Assembly: GCA_947588985.1 (NCBI GenBank)
Contig: CANQBG010000011.1
Span: forward strand, 1-43,447
From: an uncultured Clostridia bacterium
GTDB lineage: Bacteria; Bacillota; Clostridia; Christensenellales; Borkfalkiaceae
Direction: 5' to 3'
DNA length: 43,447 nt
The notes beneath the pieces were generated by a model. That model saw nothing but the letters and a program-made list of their open reading frames with translations. It had not been told where the DNA came from and ran no database searches. The number at the start of each line of letters is the position of its first letter. The first letter of the stretch is position 1. This document shows, one piece after another, positions 23,828 to 31,305 of the stretch. Both the position numbers and the translations under genes were made by a program.

Positions 23828-25074
23828 ACGCCCCCGCCATCCTCGCCCTCCTGCGGGAGGAGCTCATCCCCGCCATGGGGTGCACGGAGCCCGTCGCCGT
23901 CGCCTATGCGGCCGCGATCGCGCGCGACGTCCTCGGCGGCATCCCAACCCGCGCGGAGATCGCCGTCAGCGGGAATATCTTAAAGAATGTGAAGAGCGTC
24001 ATCGTGCCGAACACGGGGGGAAAGCGCGGAATTGCGGCGGCCGTTCTCGCCGGCTTCGTGGCGGGCCACCCCGAGAGAAAGCTCGAAGTTTTGAAAGAGC
24101 TCACGGAGGAGGACCGCGCGCAGATCTCCGCCCTGCTCCAAACCCTCCCCGTCCCCGTAGAGAAAGCAAATTCGGGGTGCGTGTTCGACATCGCGCTCCG
24201 CGCCTTTTCCGAAACCGACGAGGCCTTCGTCCGCATCGAGGGGCGGCATACCAACGTTGTGGAAGTCACCAAAAACGGCGCGTCCATCCGCCGCGGCGAC
24301 CTCGTAAAGGAGGCGGAAATTCCCCCGCCCACCGTGAAAGAGATCGTGGAGTTCGCGGACATGGTACCCCTCGATGAGGTCAAACCCCTCCTCGAACGTC
24401 AACTCGAATACAACATGGCCATCGCGGAAGAGGGCCTTGCGAAGCCCTACGGCGCGCGGATCGGGAGCATCCTCCTCTCCGCCTTCGGGGGCGACGTGCA
24501 CACCCGCGCAAGAGCGTATGCGGCCGCGGGATCGGACGCCCGCATGAACGGCTGCGAACTGCCCGTCGTCATCGTCTCGGGGAGCGGCAATCAGGGCATC
24601 ACGGCCTCCGTCCCCGTCGCCGTCTACGCGAAACAACTCGGGGCAACGCACGAGCAGCTCCTTCGCGCCGTCCTTGTCTCCGACCTCGTCACCCTCCGTC
24701 TCAAGGCGGGCATCGGCAGGCTTTCGGCCTACTGCGGGGCGGTGAGCGCGGGCGTGGGTGCGGGCGCGGGCGTCGCCTACCTCCACGGCGGCAAGTTCGA
24801 CGAGGTGGCGCATACCGTCGCCAACGGGCTCGCTATCGCCTCGGGCATCGTGTGCGACGGAGCCAAGGCGAGCTGCGCGGCCAAGATCGCCTCGGCGGTG
24901 GACGCCGGCCTTTTGGGCTTCGAGATGTATCGAAGCGGCAGTCAGTTTTACGGCGGCGACGGCATTCTGGCCCGCGGCGTGGAATCGACGATCGACAACG
25001 TCGGCTGCGTCGCGCGGAACGGCATGCGCTCCACCGACGAGGAGATCATCCGCCTGATGATCGAAAATCTCTGA
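23824..25074 (+). CDS. cyuA: L-cysteine desulfidase (CyuA/UPF0597 family, 4Fe-4S)
   Basis: A 416-residue iron-sulfur enzyme of the serine dehydratase-alpha-like UPF0597 family, converting L-cysteine to pyruvate, ammonia and sulfide without PLP. Cysteines expected to hold the cluster are present: Cys20 in AMGCTEP, the Cys of AYCGAVSAG, and the pair VCDGAKASC with the family's 7-residue spacing. The family block SGSGNQGITASVPV is clear. It overlaps the FNT gene by 4 nt and is followed by a strong terminator. It likely detoxifies or uses cysteine, with sulfide leaving through the FNT channel. Confidence 0.9.
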   Translation: MNAPAILALLREELIPAMGCTEPVAVAYAAAIARDVLGGIPTRAEIAVSGNILKNVKSVIVPNTGGKRGIAAAVLAGFVAGHPERKLEVLKELTEEDRAQISALLQTLPVPVEKANSGCVFDIALRAFSETDEAFVRIEGRHTNVVEVTKNGASIRRGDLVKEAEIPPPTVKEIVEFADMVPLDEVKPLLERQLEYNMAIAEEGLAKPYGARIGSILLSAFGGDVHTRARAYAAAGSDARMNGCELPVVIVSGSGNQGITASVPVAVYAKQLGATHEQLLRAVLVSDLVTLRLKAGIGRLSAYCGAVSAGVGAGAGVAYLHGGKFDEVAHTVANGLAIASGIVCDGAKASCAAKIASAVDAGLLGFEMYRSGSQFYGGDGILARGVESTIDNVGCVARNGMRSTDEEIIRLMIENL

Positions 25075-25116
25075 GCGGCCCCTTCCGCACCCGTCCAAAC
25101 GTCCCCAAAAAACCAT

Positions 25117-25141
25117 AAAGGGAGGCCTAAGCCTCCCTTTT
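25117..25141. terminator. Bidirectional terminator after cyuA
   Basis: AAAGGGAGGC / GCCTCCCTTT, loop CTAA, with T-runs on both strands. Serves cyuA (plus) and the lipid kinase gene (minus). Confidence 0.9.
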
Positions 25142-25155
25142 CGATTGCCGAAAAT

Positions 25156-26058
25156 TCACACTTTTTTGTGCCGCGGAACGAAGAGTTCCACATGGTTTCT
25201 CAAAAGTTCCACATCGATATCTCCCGTGATGCCCTCCTCGCCGTCGAAGTCCCATGTGAGCTTTTCGTGGGTGGAGATGCGGACATGGTCCCCCCGAAAG
25301 ACCTCGATGTCCCGCTTCTTCACCTTCACGCCGACGACCATGAAGGCCGCGAGGGAGAAGTAGGCGCCGATGCGCCGGATGAGATTGGGCCGCTGCGCCT
25401 GCTGAATGATGGCGAGCTCCATGAGCCCATCCTGCATGCTCGCCTCCTTGTTGACGGGGAACCCCGCCACCGACCTGCCGTTCATCACGAACACGAGCAC
25501 GCCGTGCGTCTCGAAGCTGCGATCTCCGCACGTCCCCGAGACGGGAAAGACCTCGAGCTTGAGATTGCGGGTGAGACCGCGGAAGAAGTAGGCAAACCAG
25601 CCCCAAAATTTCTTGTCGCGCTGGGGCGTCTCGTAGGTGACGCTCGTGAGCGACCCCGCCGCGGCGACGTACATCGCGTAGCGTTCGCCGTTGATGAGCA
25701 TGCAATCGAGCTTTTCGGTGTGGCCGGAGAGGATGACGTTGAGCGCCCCGCGCAGAGAACGGGGGATGCCGAGCGAATGGGCGACGTCGTTGGCCGTCCC
25801 CGCGGGGAGATACCCGAGCCGCACATGGCTGCCCTTGAGCCCTTGGAGGACGTTGTTAAACGTCCCGTCGCCGCCCGAAAAGACGATCGTATCATATTCC
25901 TTCGCGCCCGCGCGCACCCGCTCCTCTAAATCCTGCGCACTCGACGTGGCTACCATGTCCACGGTGTAGGCTTCGGAAAGGCGCTTTTGAATGTAGGCGA
26001 GATGTTTTGTGATGTTGCCCTTGCCGCTGTTCGGATTGTAGAGAAAGAGGCATTTCAT
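25156..26058 (-). CDS. Diacylglycerol kinase-family lipid kinase (YegS/BmrU/DgkB)
   Basis: A 300-residue kinase with the family's ATP-site motifs: NPNSGKG (8-14) at the start, SGGDGT (61-66) and PAGTANDVAHSLG downstream. It phosphorylates a lipid, most likely diacylglycerol, for phospholipid recycling, or a related lipid. The start is placed at ATG 26058, 6 nt after TATAAT; an in-frame TTG 51 nt upstream lies before the promoter. Predicted leaderless. Monocistronic, ended by the terminator at 25117. Confidence 0.9.
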   Translation of the reverse strand: MKCLFLYNPNSGKGNITKHLAYIQKRLSEAYTVDMVATSSAQDLEERVRAGAKEYDTIVFSGGDGTFNNVLQGLKGSHVRLGYLPAGTANDVAHSLGIPRSLRGALNVILSGHTEKLDCMLINGERYAMYVAAAGSLTSVTYETPQRDKKFWGWFAYFFRGLTRNLKLEVFPVSGTCGDRSFETHGVLVFVMNGRSVAGFPVNKEASMQDGLMELAIIQQAQRPNLIRRIGAYFSLAAFMVVGVKVKKRDIEVFRGDHVRISTHEKLTWDFDGEEGITGDIDVELLRNHVELFVPRHKKV

Positions 26059-26064
26059 AGCACC

Positions 26065-26093
26065 ATTATAGCGCAAATGCCGCCGTTTGACAA
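26065..26093 (-). promoter_or_regulatory. Leaderless-type promoter of the lipid kinase gene
   Basis: TTGTCA (26093-26088), 17-bp spacer, TATAAT (26070-26065), 6 nt, ATG 26058. The promoter starts 9 bp after the stop of the upstream gene. Confidence 0.8.
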
Positions 26094-26101
26094 GAAATTT
26101 T

Positions 26102-26779
26102 TCAGGCAAAATACGATTTTGCGTCCAAAATCATTGCGACGATGAAAACCTGCAGATAGCGCAGATCTTTGGGGAAGAGCAGGCTATATTGCAGCTCCCC
26201 GAGCCGCCGCGCGGCCTGTTTTACGGCGCTGTTCCACACGGAAAACCGCGCGCCGTTCTCCGCGGCAAGCCCGGAAAGCGCCGAAAAGGCCCCCTCCACC
26301 GCCGCCCGCGCCTCCGCCTGCGTAAGGTCGCCGCGCTCGAGGCCGTTGGCCGTCTCATAGAGGAGGCGGGCGCAGCTATCCGCCGTTTTTATGTTGCTTT
26401 CCGCAAGCGAAACTTCCCCCTCCTCCGCGAGGCGAAATGCGGGAAATTCCGCTTCGATCACGCGCACGGAGACCCCGGTTGCGGACATGGTATGGGCGAT
26501 TTGCGTGGCGTCGGATTCCGCGTAGTAACAGGCGAGGACGACCGCGTCCTCCTTCTCCCAATAAAATCCCGCGCCGCCCGCGAGGTAGCTCTCCCCCGCG
26601 ACGGCCCCCACCGTGGCCGAATCGCAATCCCGCACCAGGAGGTAATAGGTGAGCTCCATGCGCACCCACGGGGCCCGATCGCGCCATGCAAAGACGCCCA
26701 CCGTGAGGGCACTTAAGAGAAAGAATAAAAAGAGCGCGGTGACAAACACTGTGCCGCCGCGTTGAAGGTTCAGCCGCAT
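26102..26779 (-). CDS. Membrane-anchored protein of unknown function
   Basis: A 225-residue protein not recognised. A basic N-terminus and one membrane helix (about residues 10-30) are followed by an extracytoplasmic region. Residues 60-110 have the rhythm of a SPOR-like peptidoglycan-binding fold (AGESYLAGGAGFYW ... DAVVLACYYAESDATQIAHTMSATGVSVRVI), but this is a visual impression only. The rest is helical. It is last in the RNase J gene string, 56 bp after the U32 peptidase gene, and carries a CATACCATGTCCG copy (26494-26482). A TACAAT box lies 5 nt before the ATG, without a convincing -35. Confidence 0.7.
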   Translation of the reverse strand: MRLNLQRGGTVFVTALFLFFLLSALTVGVFAWRDRAPWVRMELTYYLLVRDCDSATVGAVAGESYLAGGAGFYWEKEDAVVLACYYAESDATQIAHTMSATGVSVRVIEAEFPAFRLAEEGEVSLAESNIKTADSCARLLYETANGLERGDLTQAEARAAVEGAFSALSGLAAENGARFSVWNSAVKQAARRLGELQYSLLFPKDLRYLQVFIVAMILDAKSYFA

Positions 26780-26835
26780 ACCCTATTGTATGCGCGAAGC
26801 CATCGCCTTTACCACAAAATTCGCCGCCGGGGGGC

Positions 26836-28014
26836 CTATTTCCTGCGGCGCAGAATGTCGCCCGCGGAGAGCGGATAGGGGCTGTCCATCGTGTAAAGCC
26901 CCTGCACGAGCTTGGCGTCGTCCGTGGGGCCGTCGGGGCCCACAAGGGAAGCGACGGGGAAGGTCTTTCCGAAATTTTCGTCGGGGGAGAGCACCTCCAG
27001 CAAGTCGCCCGCATAGAAGCGCGACCGCATTTCGAGAGTGAGCCGCCCGTCCGCACAGGCGCGCACGACGCCGATGAAATCGCAACTTCCCGCCGTCTGC
27101 GAACCGGAGACCGACGTCGTGTGCGGGTTCTCCCCGAAGGCGTAGGCCGTGGTGTATGCGCGGTGGGTGAGCGTCTCGAGCTCCGAAGCGAGCGATTCCG
27201 ACCACCCCATGTCCAAGATGCGGCGGTAGCAATTGACGACGGTGGCGAGGTAATACTCGCTCTTCATGCGCCCCTCGATCTTGAAAGAGGAGACGCCCGC
27301 CTCCGAGAGCGCCCGAAGGTGCGCGCTCAGATTGAGGTCTTTGCTGTTGAGAAGGTAGGTCCCCTTTCCGTCCTCCTCGAGGTCGAGGCGGACGCCGTCT
27401 TTCGTCGTGAGGACATAGGGATCGCGGCAGGGCTGGGCGCACGCGCCGCGGTTGGAGGGGCGGCCCGCGAGGTAGTCCGAGAGATAGCAGCGGCCGCTGT
27501 AGGAGATGCACATCGCGCCGTGGACGAAGGCCTCGAGCTCGAGCGCGGGCACGCGGGCGTGGATCTTTGCGATCTCCTCCAAGGAGAGCTCGCGGCCCAA
27601 GACGACGCGCGTCGCCCCCTGTTCATACCAAAAGGCCGCCGCCTCGCAGTTTAAGGTGTTGGCCTGCGTGGAGATGTGCGCGGGAAGGCCGGGCGCGGTG
27701 CGGCGAAGGGTGCGAAAGACGCCGGGGTCGGAGACGAGCACGCCGTCTGCCCCCGCCTCTTCGAGGAAGCAAAAATGGCGCTCGAGCTCCTTGAAATCCG
27801 CATTCCGCGCGAAGATGTTTGCGCAGACATACACGCGCTTCCCTCGGGCATGGGCGGCACGGATGGCCTCTGAGAGCTCGGCTTCGGTGAAGTTATCGGC
27901 ATACGTCCGGAGGGAAAAATCCTTGCCGCCGAGGTAGACGGCGTCCGCGCCGTAGCGGAGGGCGAGCTTGCATTTTTCGGGATTGCCCGCGGGGGCCAAG
28001 AGTTCGCATTTCAT
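26836..28014 (-). CDS. trhP: U32-family tRNA uridine hydroxylase (TrhP-like)
   Basis: A 392-residue U32 'peptidase' protein. Opening ELLAPAGNPEKCKLALRYG, the barrel segment ADAVYLGGKDFSLR and the cysteine set GAMCISYSGRCY ... GACAQPC for a 4Fe-4S cluster are all present. U32 members TrhP/YrrN/YrrO hydroxylate U34 of tRNA using prephenate. The immediately upstream gene, overlapping by 4 nt, is a TrmR-like methyltransferase, the enzyme that methylates ho5U to mo5U, as in the Bacillus yrrMNO operon. That pairing makes the tRNA-modification role much likelier than proteolysis. Confidence 0.85.
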   Translation of the reverse strand: MKCELLAPAGNPEKCKLALRYGADAVYLGGKDFSLRTYADNFTEAELSEAIRAAHARGKRVYVCANIFARNADFKELERHFCFLEEAGADGVLVSDPGVFRTLRRTAPGLPAHISTQANTLNCEAAAFWYEQGATRVVLGRELSLEEIAKIHARVPALELEAFVHGAMCISYSGRCYLSDYLAGRPSNRGACAQPCRDPYVLTTKDGVRLDLEEDGKGTYLLNSKDLNLSAHLRALSEAGVSSFKIEGRMKSEYYLATVVNCYRRILDMGWSESLASELETLTHRAYTTAYAFGENPHTTSVSGSQTAGSCDFIGVVRACADGRLTLEMRSRFYAGDLLEVLSPDENFGKTFPVASLVGPDGPTDDAKLVQGLYTMDSPYPLSAGDILRRRK

Positions 28015-28577
28015 AATTTTTTACTGACGGCGAAGCCCTCGCCGTAATCATAGATTTGGGTGGAAAAATCGGGGTCGCCCTCGAGGAGAGCAAGGTACTC
28101 GCGGAGATGCGCAGCCAGCATCCTTCGCTTTGCGGGAGCCTGACCGCGTACCCAGCCGAAGAGCAACACGTCGTCGGAAAAGAGGAAGCCGCCCCGCTTT
28201 AAGAGCCGCTTGCAGTCGGGGAAATATCTGCGGTACTGCGCCTTGGGCCCATCCAAGAGGATGAGGTCGAAGGGCCCTTCGAGAAGGGGCAGGATCTCCC
28301 CCGCATCCCCTTCCAGAATGTGAATGGGGCCGGCTGCGCACTCGGCCGCGTTTTTCCGAAGCGCTTCGCAGCGGACGGGGTCGCGCTCCAATGCCGTCAC
28401 CTCCACGCCCGTCTCGTTTGCGAGCGCAATGGCGGTGTAGCCCTCCCCCGCGCCGATCTCGAGATAGCGGGAGGCATGAACCTCCCGCGCGATCCGCATG
28501 ATACAGCCGAGCGCCTCATCGCAGAGGGTGGGGTCCCGGCCCTGTTTTGCCGCCTCCCGGCGGGCGGAAAAGTCCAT
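28011..28577 (-). CDS. trmR: TrmR-like tRNA 5-hydroxyuridine O-methyltransferase
   Basis: A 188-residue class I O-methyltransferase of the caffeoyl-CoA/YrrM type: YLEIGAGEGYTAIALA SAM motif near residue 38, VTALERDPVRCEALRKNA, and FDLILLDGPKAQY with the FLFSDDVLLFGWVRG metal-site block. It is some 20 residues shorter at the N-terminus than Bacillus YrrM. The substrate assignment (5-hydroxyuridine 34 of tRNA) rests on its 4-nt overlap with the U32 gene. Its start shares one base with the stop of the preceding gene (TGATG), so all three are coupled. Confidence 0.8.
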   Translation of the reverse strand: MDFSARREAAKQGRDPTLCDEALGCIMRIAREVHASRYLEIGAGEGYTAIALANETGVEVTALERDPVRCEALRKNAAECAAGPIHILEGDAGEILPLLEGPFDLILLDGPKAQYRRYFPDCKRLLKRGGFLFSDDVLLFGWVRGQAPAKRRMLAAHLREYLALLEGDPDFSTQIYDYGEGFAVSKKL

Positions 28578-29197
28578 CAGCAGTACCTTCTCACGATGCG
28601 GTGCAGGATGGGGTAATCCGCGTTTTTGACGAGTTCGGGGAGCTCCCCGCCGCGGCCGTCGATGTGGTCGAAGATGACCTTTAAGACGGCGAGCTGATCG
28701 CGGTAAATTTCATGCTCCGAACACGCCGCGCGGAAGGCCTCATACTCGGTGCGGGCCGCCGCGACGTCCTCCCAATCGAGGTTGAAGAGGGTGACGAAAT
28801 ACGCCGTCTTATAGCGCCAGCCGTCGCCGCCGAGCCGCCTCAGGCTCTCGGCATAGTGCACGGCCGCGGGGATATCGTCGAGGCAGAGCTCGATACGAAG
28901 ATACATCTGATTGAGGGCGATGCGCATGAAGGGATAGAGAAGATGGTTGCGCGCGGCCTTATCCAAAATTGTCTTCGCACCATGGTAGTCGCGGACATGG
29001 TACCGCCCGATGAAGTGTTCTCGGATATTTTCGCGATAGACGTAGCCCGCGAACGTCCAAAGAATGAGAAGCAGCATCGCGATGCCGATCCCCCCGGGGG
29101 CGTATTGCCCATAGACGAAGCAGACGACGCTTGCCACCGCAAAGGCGAGCGCGCAGATCCCCAACAGGATGCAGGCGAGCGTGCAGTTCTTCTTCAT
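28577..29197 (-). CDS. Two-helix membrane protein with TPR-like helical region, unknown function
   Basis: A 206-residue protein not recognised. Two membrane helices at about residues 7-55 (CTLACILLGICALAFAVASV; GGIGIAMLLLILWTFAGYVY), then about 150 cytosolic residues that read as TPR-like helical hairpins (AKTILDKAARNHLLYPFMRI; AAVHYAESLRRLGGDGWRYK; AARTEYEAFRAACSEHEIYR). It lies between rnj (23 bp upstream) and trmR (1-nt overlap). A scaffolding role in the RNA-metabolism operon is conceivable but unsupported. Confidence 0.75.
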   Translation of the reverse strand: MKKNCTLACILLGICALAFAVASVVCFVYGQYAPGGIGIAMLLLILWTFAGYVYRENIREHFIGRYHVRDYHGAKTILDKAARNHLLYPFMRIALNQMYLRIELCLDDIPAAVHYAESLRRLGGDGWRYKTAYFVTLFNLDWEDVAAARTEYEAFRAACSEHEIYRDQLAVLKVIFDHIDGRGGELPELVKNADYPILHRIVRRYC

Positions 29198-29220
29198 GGT
29201 TTTCCTCCTTTCGGATGTGG

Positions 29221-31185
29221 TTATACGAGATTGACGATCGCCACGATCATGGGCGACTGCTTGGTCTTTTTGAAGAGATAATTCTTCACGGCCCGGCGGA
29301 TGGCGGCCTCCAATTCCTCCTTATCTGCGCCCGCGGCGCTCTCCACCGTCTTTTCGGTGACGCCCTTCAGCTCTCTGAGATAGTCGCGGTCCTCCGAGAA
29401 AATGACGCCGCGGCTCTCCACGATGGGCTCCCCGAGCAGTACGCCACCCGAGACGGCGACGGAGAGGATGAAGAGCCCCTCGCCCGACATGCGGAGCCTG
29501 TCCTTTAAGACTTCGCCCGTTGCGAGGTCCTCGAAGCCGCTTCCGTCGATGAGGCGGGCCCCCGCGGGGAAGCTCTCCCCCTGCTTTAAGCTCTCGTCCG
29601 TCAGCTCGACGCACACCCCGATATCGGGGATGAAGGTGCGGGAGGCGGGCATGCCGAGTTCCTGTGCGAGGAGGGCATGCAGGCGGAGGTGGCGGTATTC
29701 CCCGTGGACGGGAATGAAGAACTTGGGGCGAAGCAGCGAGTGCATGATCTTGTGCTCCTCGCGGCAGGCATGGCCGGAGACGTGGATCTTCTCGAGGCTC
29801 TCATAGACGACCTCCGCGCCCCGCTTCATGAGGTTGTTGATGACGCGGTGGATCATGCGCTCGTTGCCCGGAATGGGGCTTGCCGAGATGATGATGGTAT
29901 CGTTGGCGCCGATGGTCACTTTATTGAATTCGCCCGCCGCCATACGGGTAAGCGCGGACATGGGTTCGCCCTGTGAGCCCGTGGAGACGATGACGATCTC
30001 GCGGTCGAAGTAATTTTTGGTCTTTTCAACGTCTATGAGCACGCCCTCGGGAATGGTGATCTCCCCGATCTTGTTGGCCGCCTCCACGACGGAGAGCATG
30101 CTGCGCCCAGAGAGGGCGACTTTGCGGCGGTATTTCATCGCGATGTCGATGATCTGCTGGAGGCGGTGAACATTGGAGGCGAAGGTGGCGACGATGATGC
30201 GCCTGTCCGCGTGCTCCGCAAAGAGGTGCTCGAGCGTCGTCCCCACGACTTTCTCGCTCATGGTAAAGCCCGGGCGCTCGATGTTGGTGGACTCCCCGAG
30301 GTAGCAAAGCACCCCTCTTTTGCCATACTCTGCGAGCTCGGCAAGGTCGATGGGCTTGCCCGCGACGGGCGTCAAGTCGATTTTGAAGTCCCCGCTGTGG
30401 AAGATGACCCCATAGGGCGTCTCGACGGCGAGGGCGGTGGCCCCCGCGATGGAGTGGTTGACGTTGACGATGTTCACCGCAAACGTCCCCGCCTTGATCT
30501 TGTCCCCGGGGGCGACGGTAAGCAACTTCACGCTGTTCATGCGGTGCTCGCGGAGCTTGTTGTCCACGAGGGCGAGGGTGAGCTTGGTCCCATAGACGGG
30601 GGTCTCGGGGCGAAGTTCCTTCATGAGATAGGGCACGCCGCCGATGTGGTCCTCGTGGCCGTGCGTGAGGAATACCCCGCGGATCTTATTTTTGTTGGCG
30701 ACGAGGTAGGTGATATCGGGGAACACGAGGTCGATGCCCGGCATTTCCTCCGTAGGGAAGATGACGCCCGCATCGATGACGATGATGTCGCTGCCGTATT
30801 CGATGGCCGTCATGTTCTTGCCGATCTCTCCCACGCCGCCGAAGAAGAGGATCTTCACGGGCCGCTTGCCCTTCTCTCTGCCCTTCTTCGTCTTTCCGGA
30901 GTACTCCTTGGGCGTCTCCTTGGGCGCCTCCTTGGGCGCCTCGGCCGCCCGGCGTTTGCCTGCGGACTGCTTTTTGGAAGGGGCCTTCGCGGACATGGGT
31001 GCCCCGATCGGCGTTCCCGTCCCCTTTCTCGGCCGCTTTGCTGCGGGTACTCCGAGAGATCTTGCGGAAGATTTGGCGGAAGATTCGGCCTTCTTTTCTC
31101 TTTTGTAGGCCTCGATGCCGTTTAAGATGGCGAGCTCGATGGCGTTGCCCTTCTCTTGCGGCGTTTTTTTGTTTTTGCTGTTCAA
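29221..31185 (-). CDS. rnj: Ribonuclease J with a long basic N-terminal extension
   Basis: A 654-residue metallo-beta-lactamase/beta-CASP RNase, the 5'-3' exo- and endonuclease central to mRNA decay in Firmicutes. The enzyme core starts at KILFFGGVGEIGKN (residue 111); the zinc motif HGHEDH is at 175-180, and the beta-CASP and C-terminal domains follow. The first 110 residues are low-complexity Lys/Ala/Pro/Ser-rich (APKEAPKETPKE) and absent from Bacillus RNase J, possibly an RNA- or partner-binding tail. The start is a TTG at 31185, 7 nt after AAGGAG; no ATG fits. First gene of a likely five-gene unit ending at 26102. Confidence 0.94.
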   Translation of the reverse strand: MNSKNKKTPQEKGNAIELAILNGIEAYKREKKAESSAKSSARSLGVPAAKRPRKGTGTPIGAPMSAKAPSKKQSAGKRRAAEAPKEAPKETPKEYSGKTKKGREKGKRPVKILFFGGVGEIGKNMTAIEYGSDIIVIDAGVIFPTEEMPGIDLVFPDITYLVANKNKIRGVFLTHGHEDHIGGVPYLMKELRPETPVYGTKLTLALVDNKLREHRMNSVKLLTVAPGDKIKAGTFAVNIVNVNHSIAGATALAVETPYGVIFHSGDFKIDLTPVAGKPIDLAELAEYGKRGVLCYLGESTNIERPGFTMSEKVVGTTLEHLFAEHADRRIIVATFASNVHRLQQIIDIAMKYRRKVALSGRSMLSVVEAANKIGEITIPEGVLIDVEKTKNYFDREIVIVSTGSQGEPMSALTRMAAGEFNKVTIGANDTIIISASPIPGNERMIHRVINNLMKRGAEVVYESLEKIHVSGHACREEHKIMHSLLRPKFFIPVHGEYRHLRLHALLAQELGMPASRTFIPDIGVCVELTDESLKQGESFPAGARLIDGSGFEDLATGEVLKDRLRMSGEGLFILSVAVSGGVLLGEPIVESRGVIFSEDRDYLRELKGVTEKTVESAAGADKEELEAAIRRAVKNYLFKKTKQSPMIVAIVNLV

Positions 31186-31211
31186 TGGTTACTCCTTCTT
31201 CGAATTGTCAC

Positions 31212-31240
31212 AATATGTAGTCTCATAAGGATGCGTGCAA
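31212..31240 (-). promoter_or_regulatory. Candidate promoter of the rnj operon
   Basis: TTGCAC (31240-31235), 17-bp spacer, CATATT (31217-31212). Moderate match only. Confidence 0.45.
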
Positions 31241-31242
31241 AC

Positions 31243-31271
31243 AAAACGGGAGAGCCGTTTTGCGACTCTCC
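31243..31271 (-). terminator. Terminator of the giant coiled-coil gene
   Basis: GGAGAGTCG / CGGCTCTCC (one G-U), loop CAAAA, then CGTTTTG on the minus strand, 34 bp after the stop at 31306. Confidence 0.65.
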
Positions 31272-31305
31272 ACGTCCTGTTTGTAGGGAATGATCTCCGG
31301 TTGGA

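Noticed and set aside
26836-28014. Collagenase/peptidase role for the U32 protein
   Set aside because: The family name is historical; the neighbouring TrmR-like gene and the four-Cys cluster favour tRNA hydroxylation.
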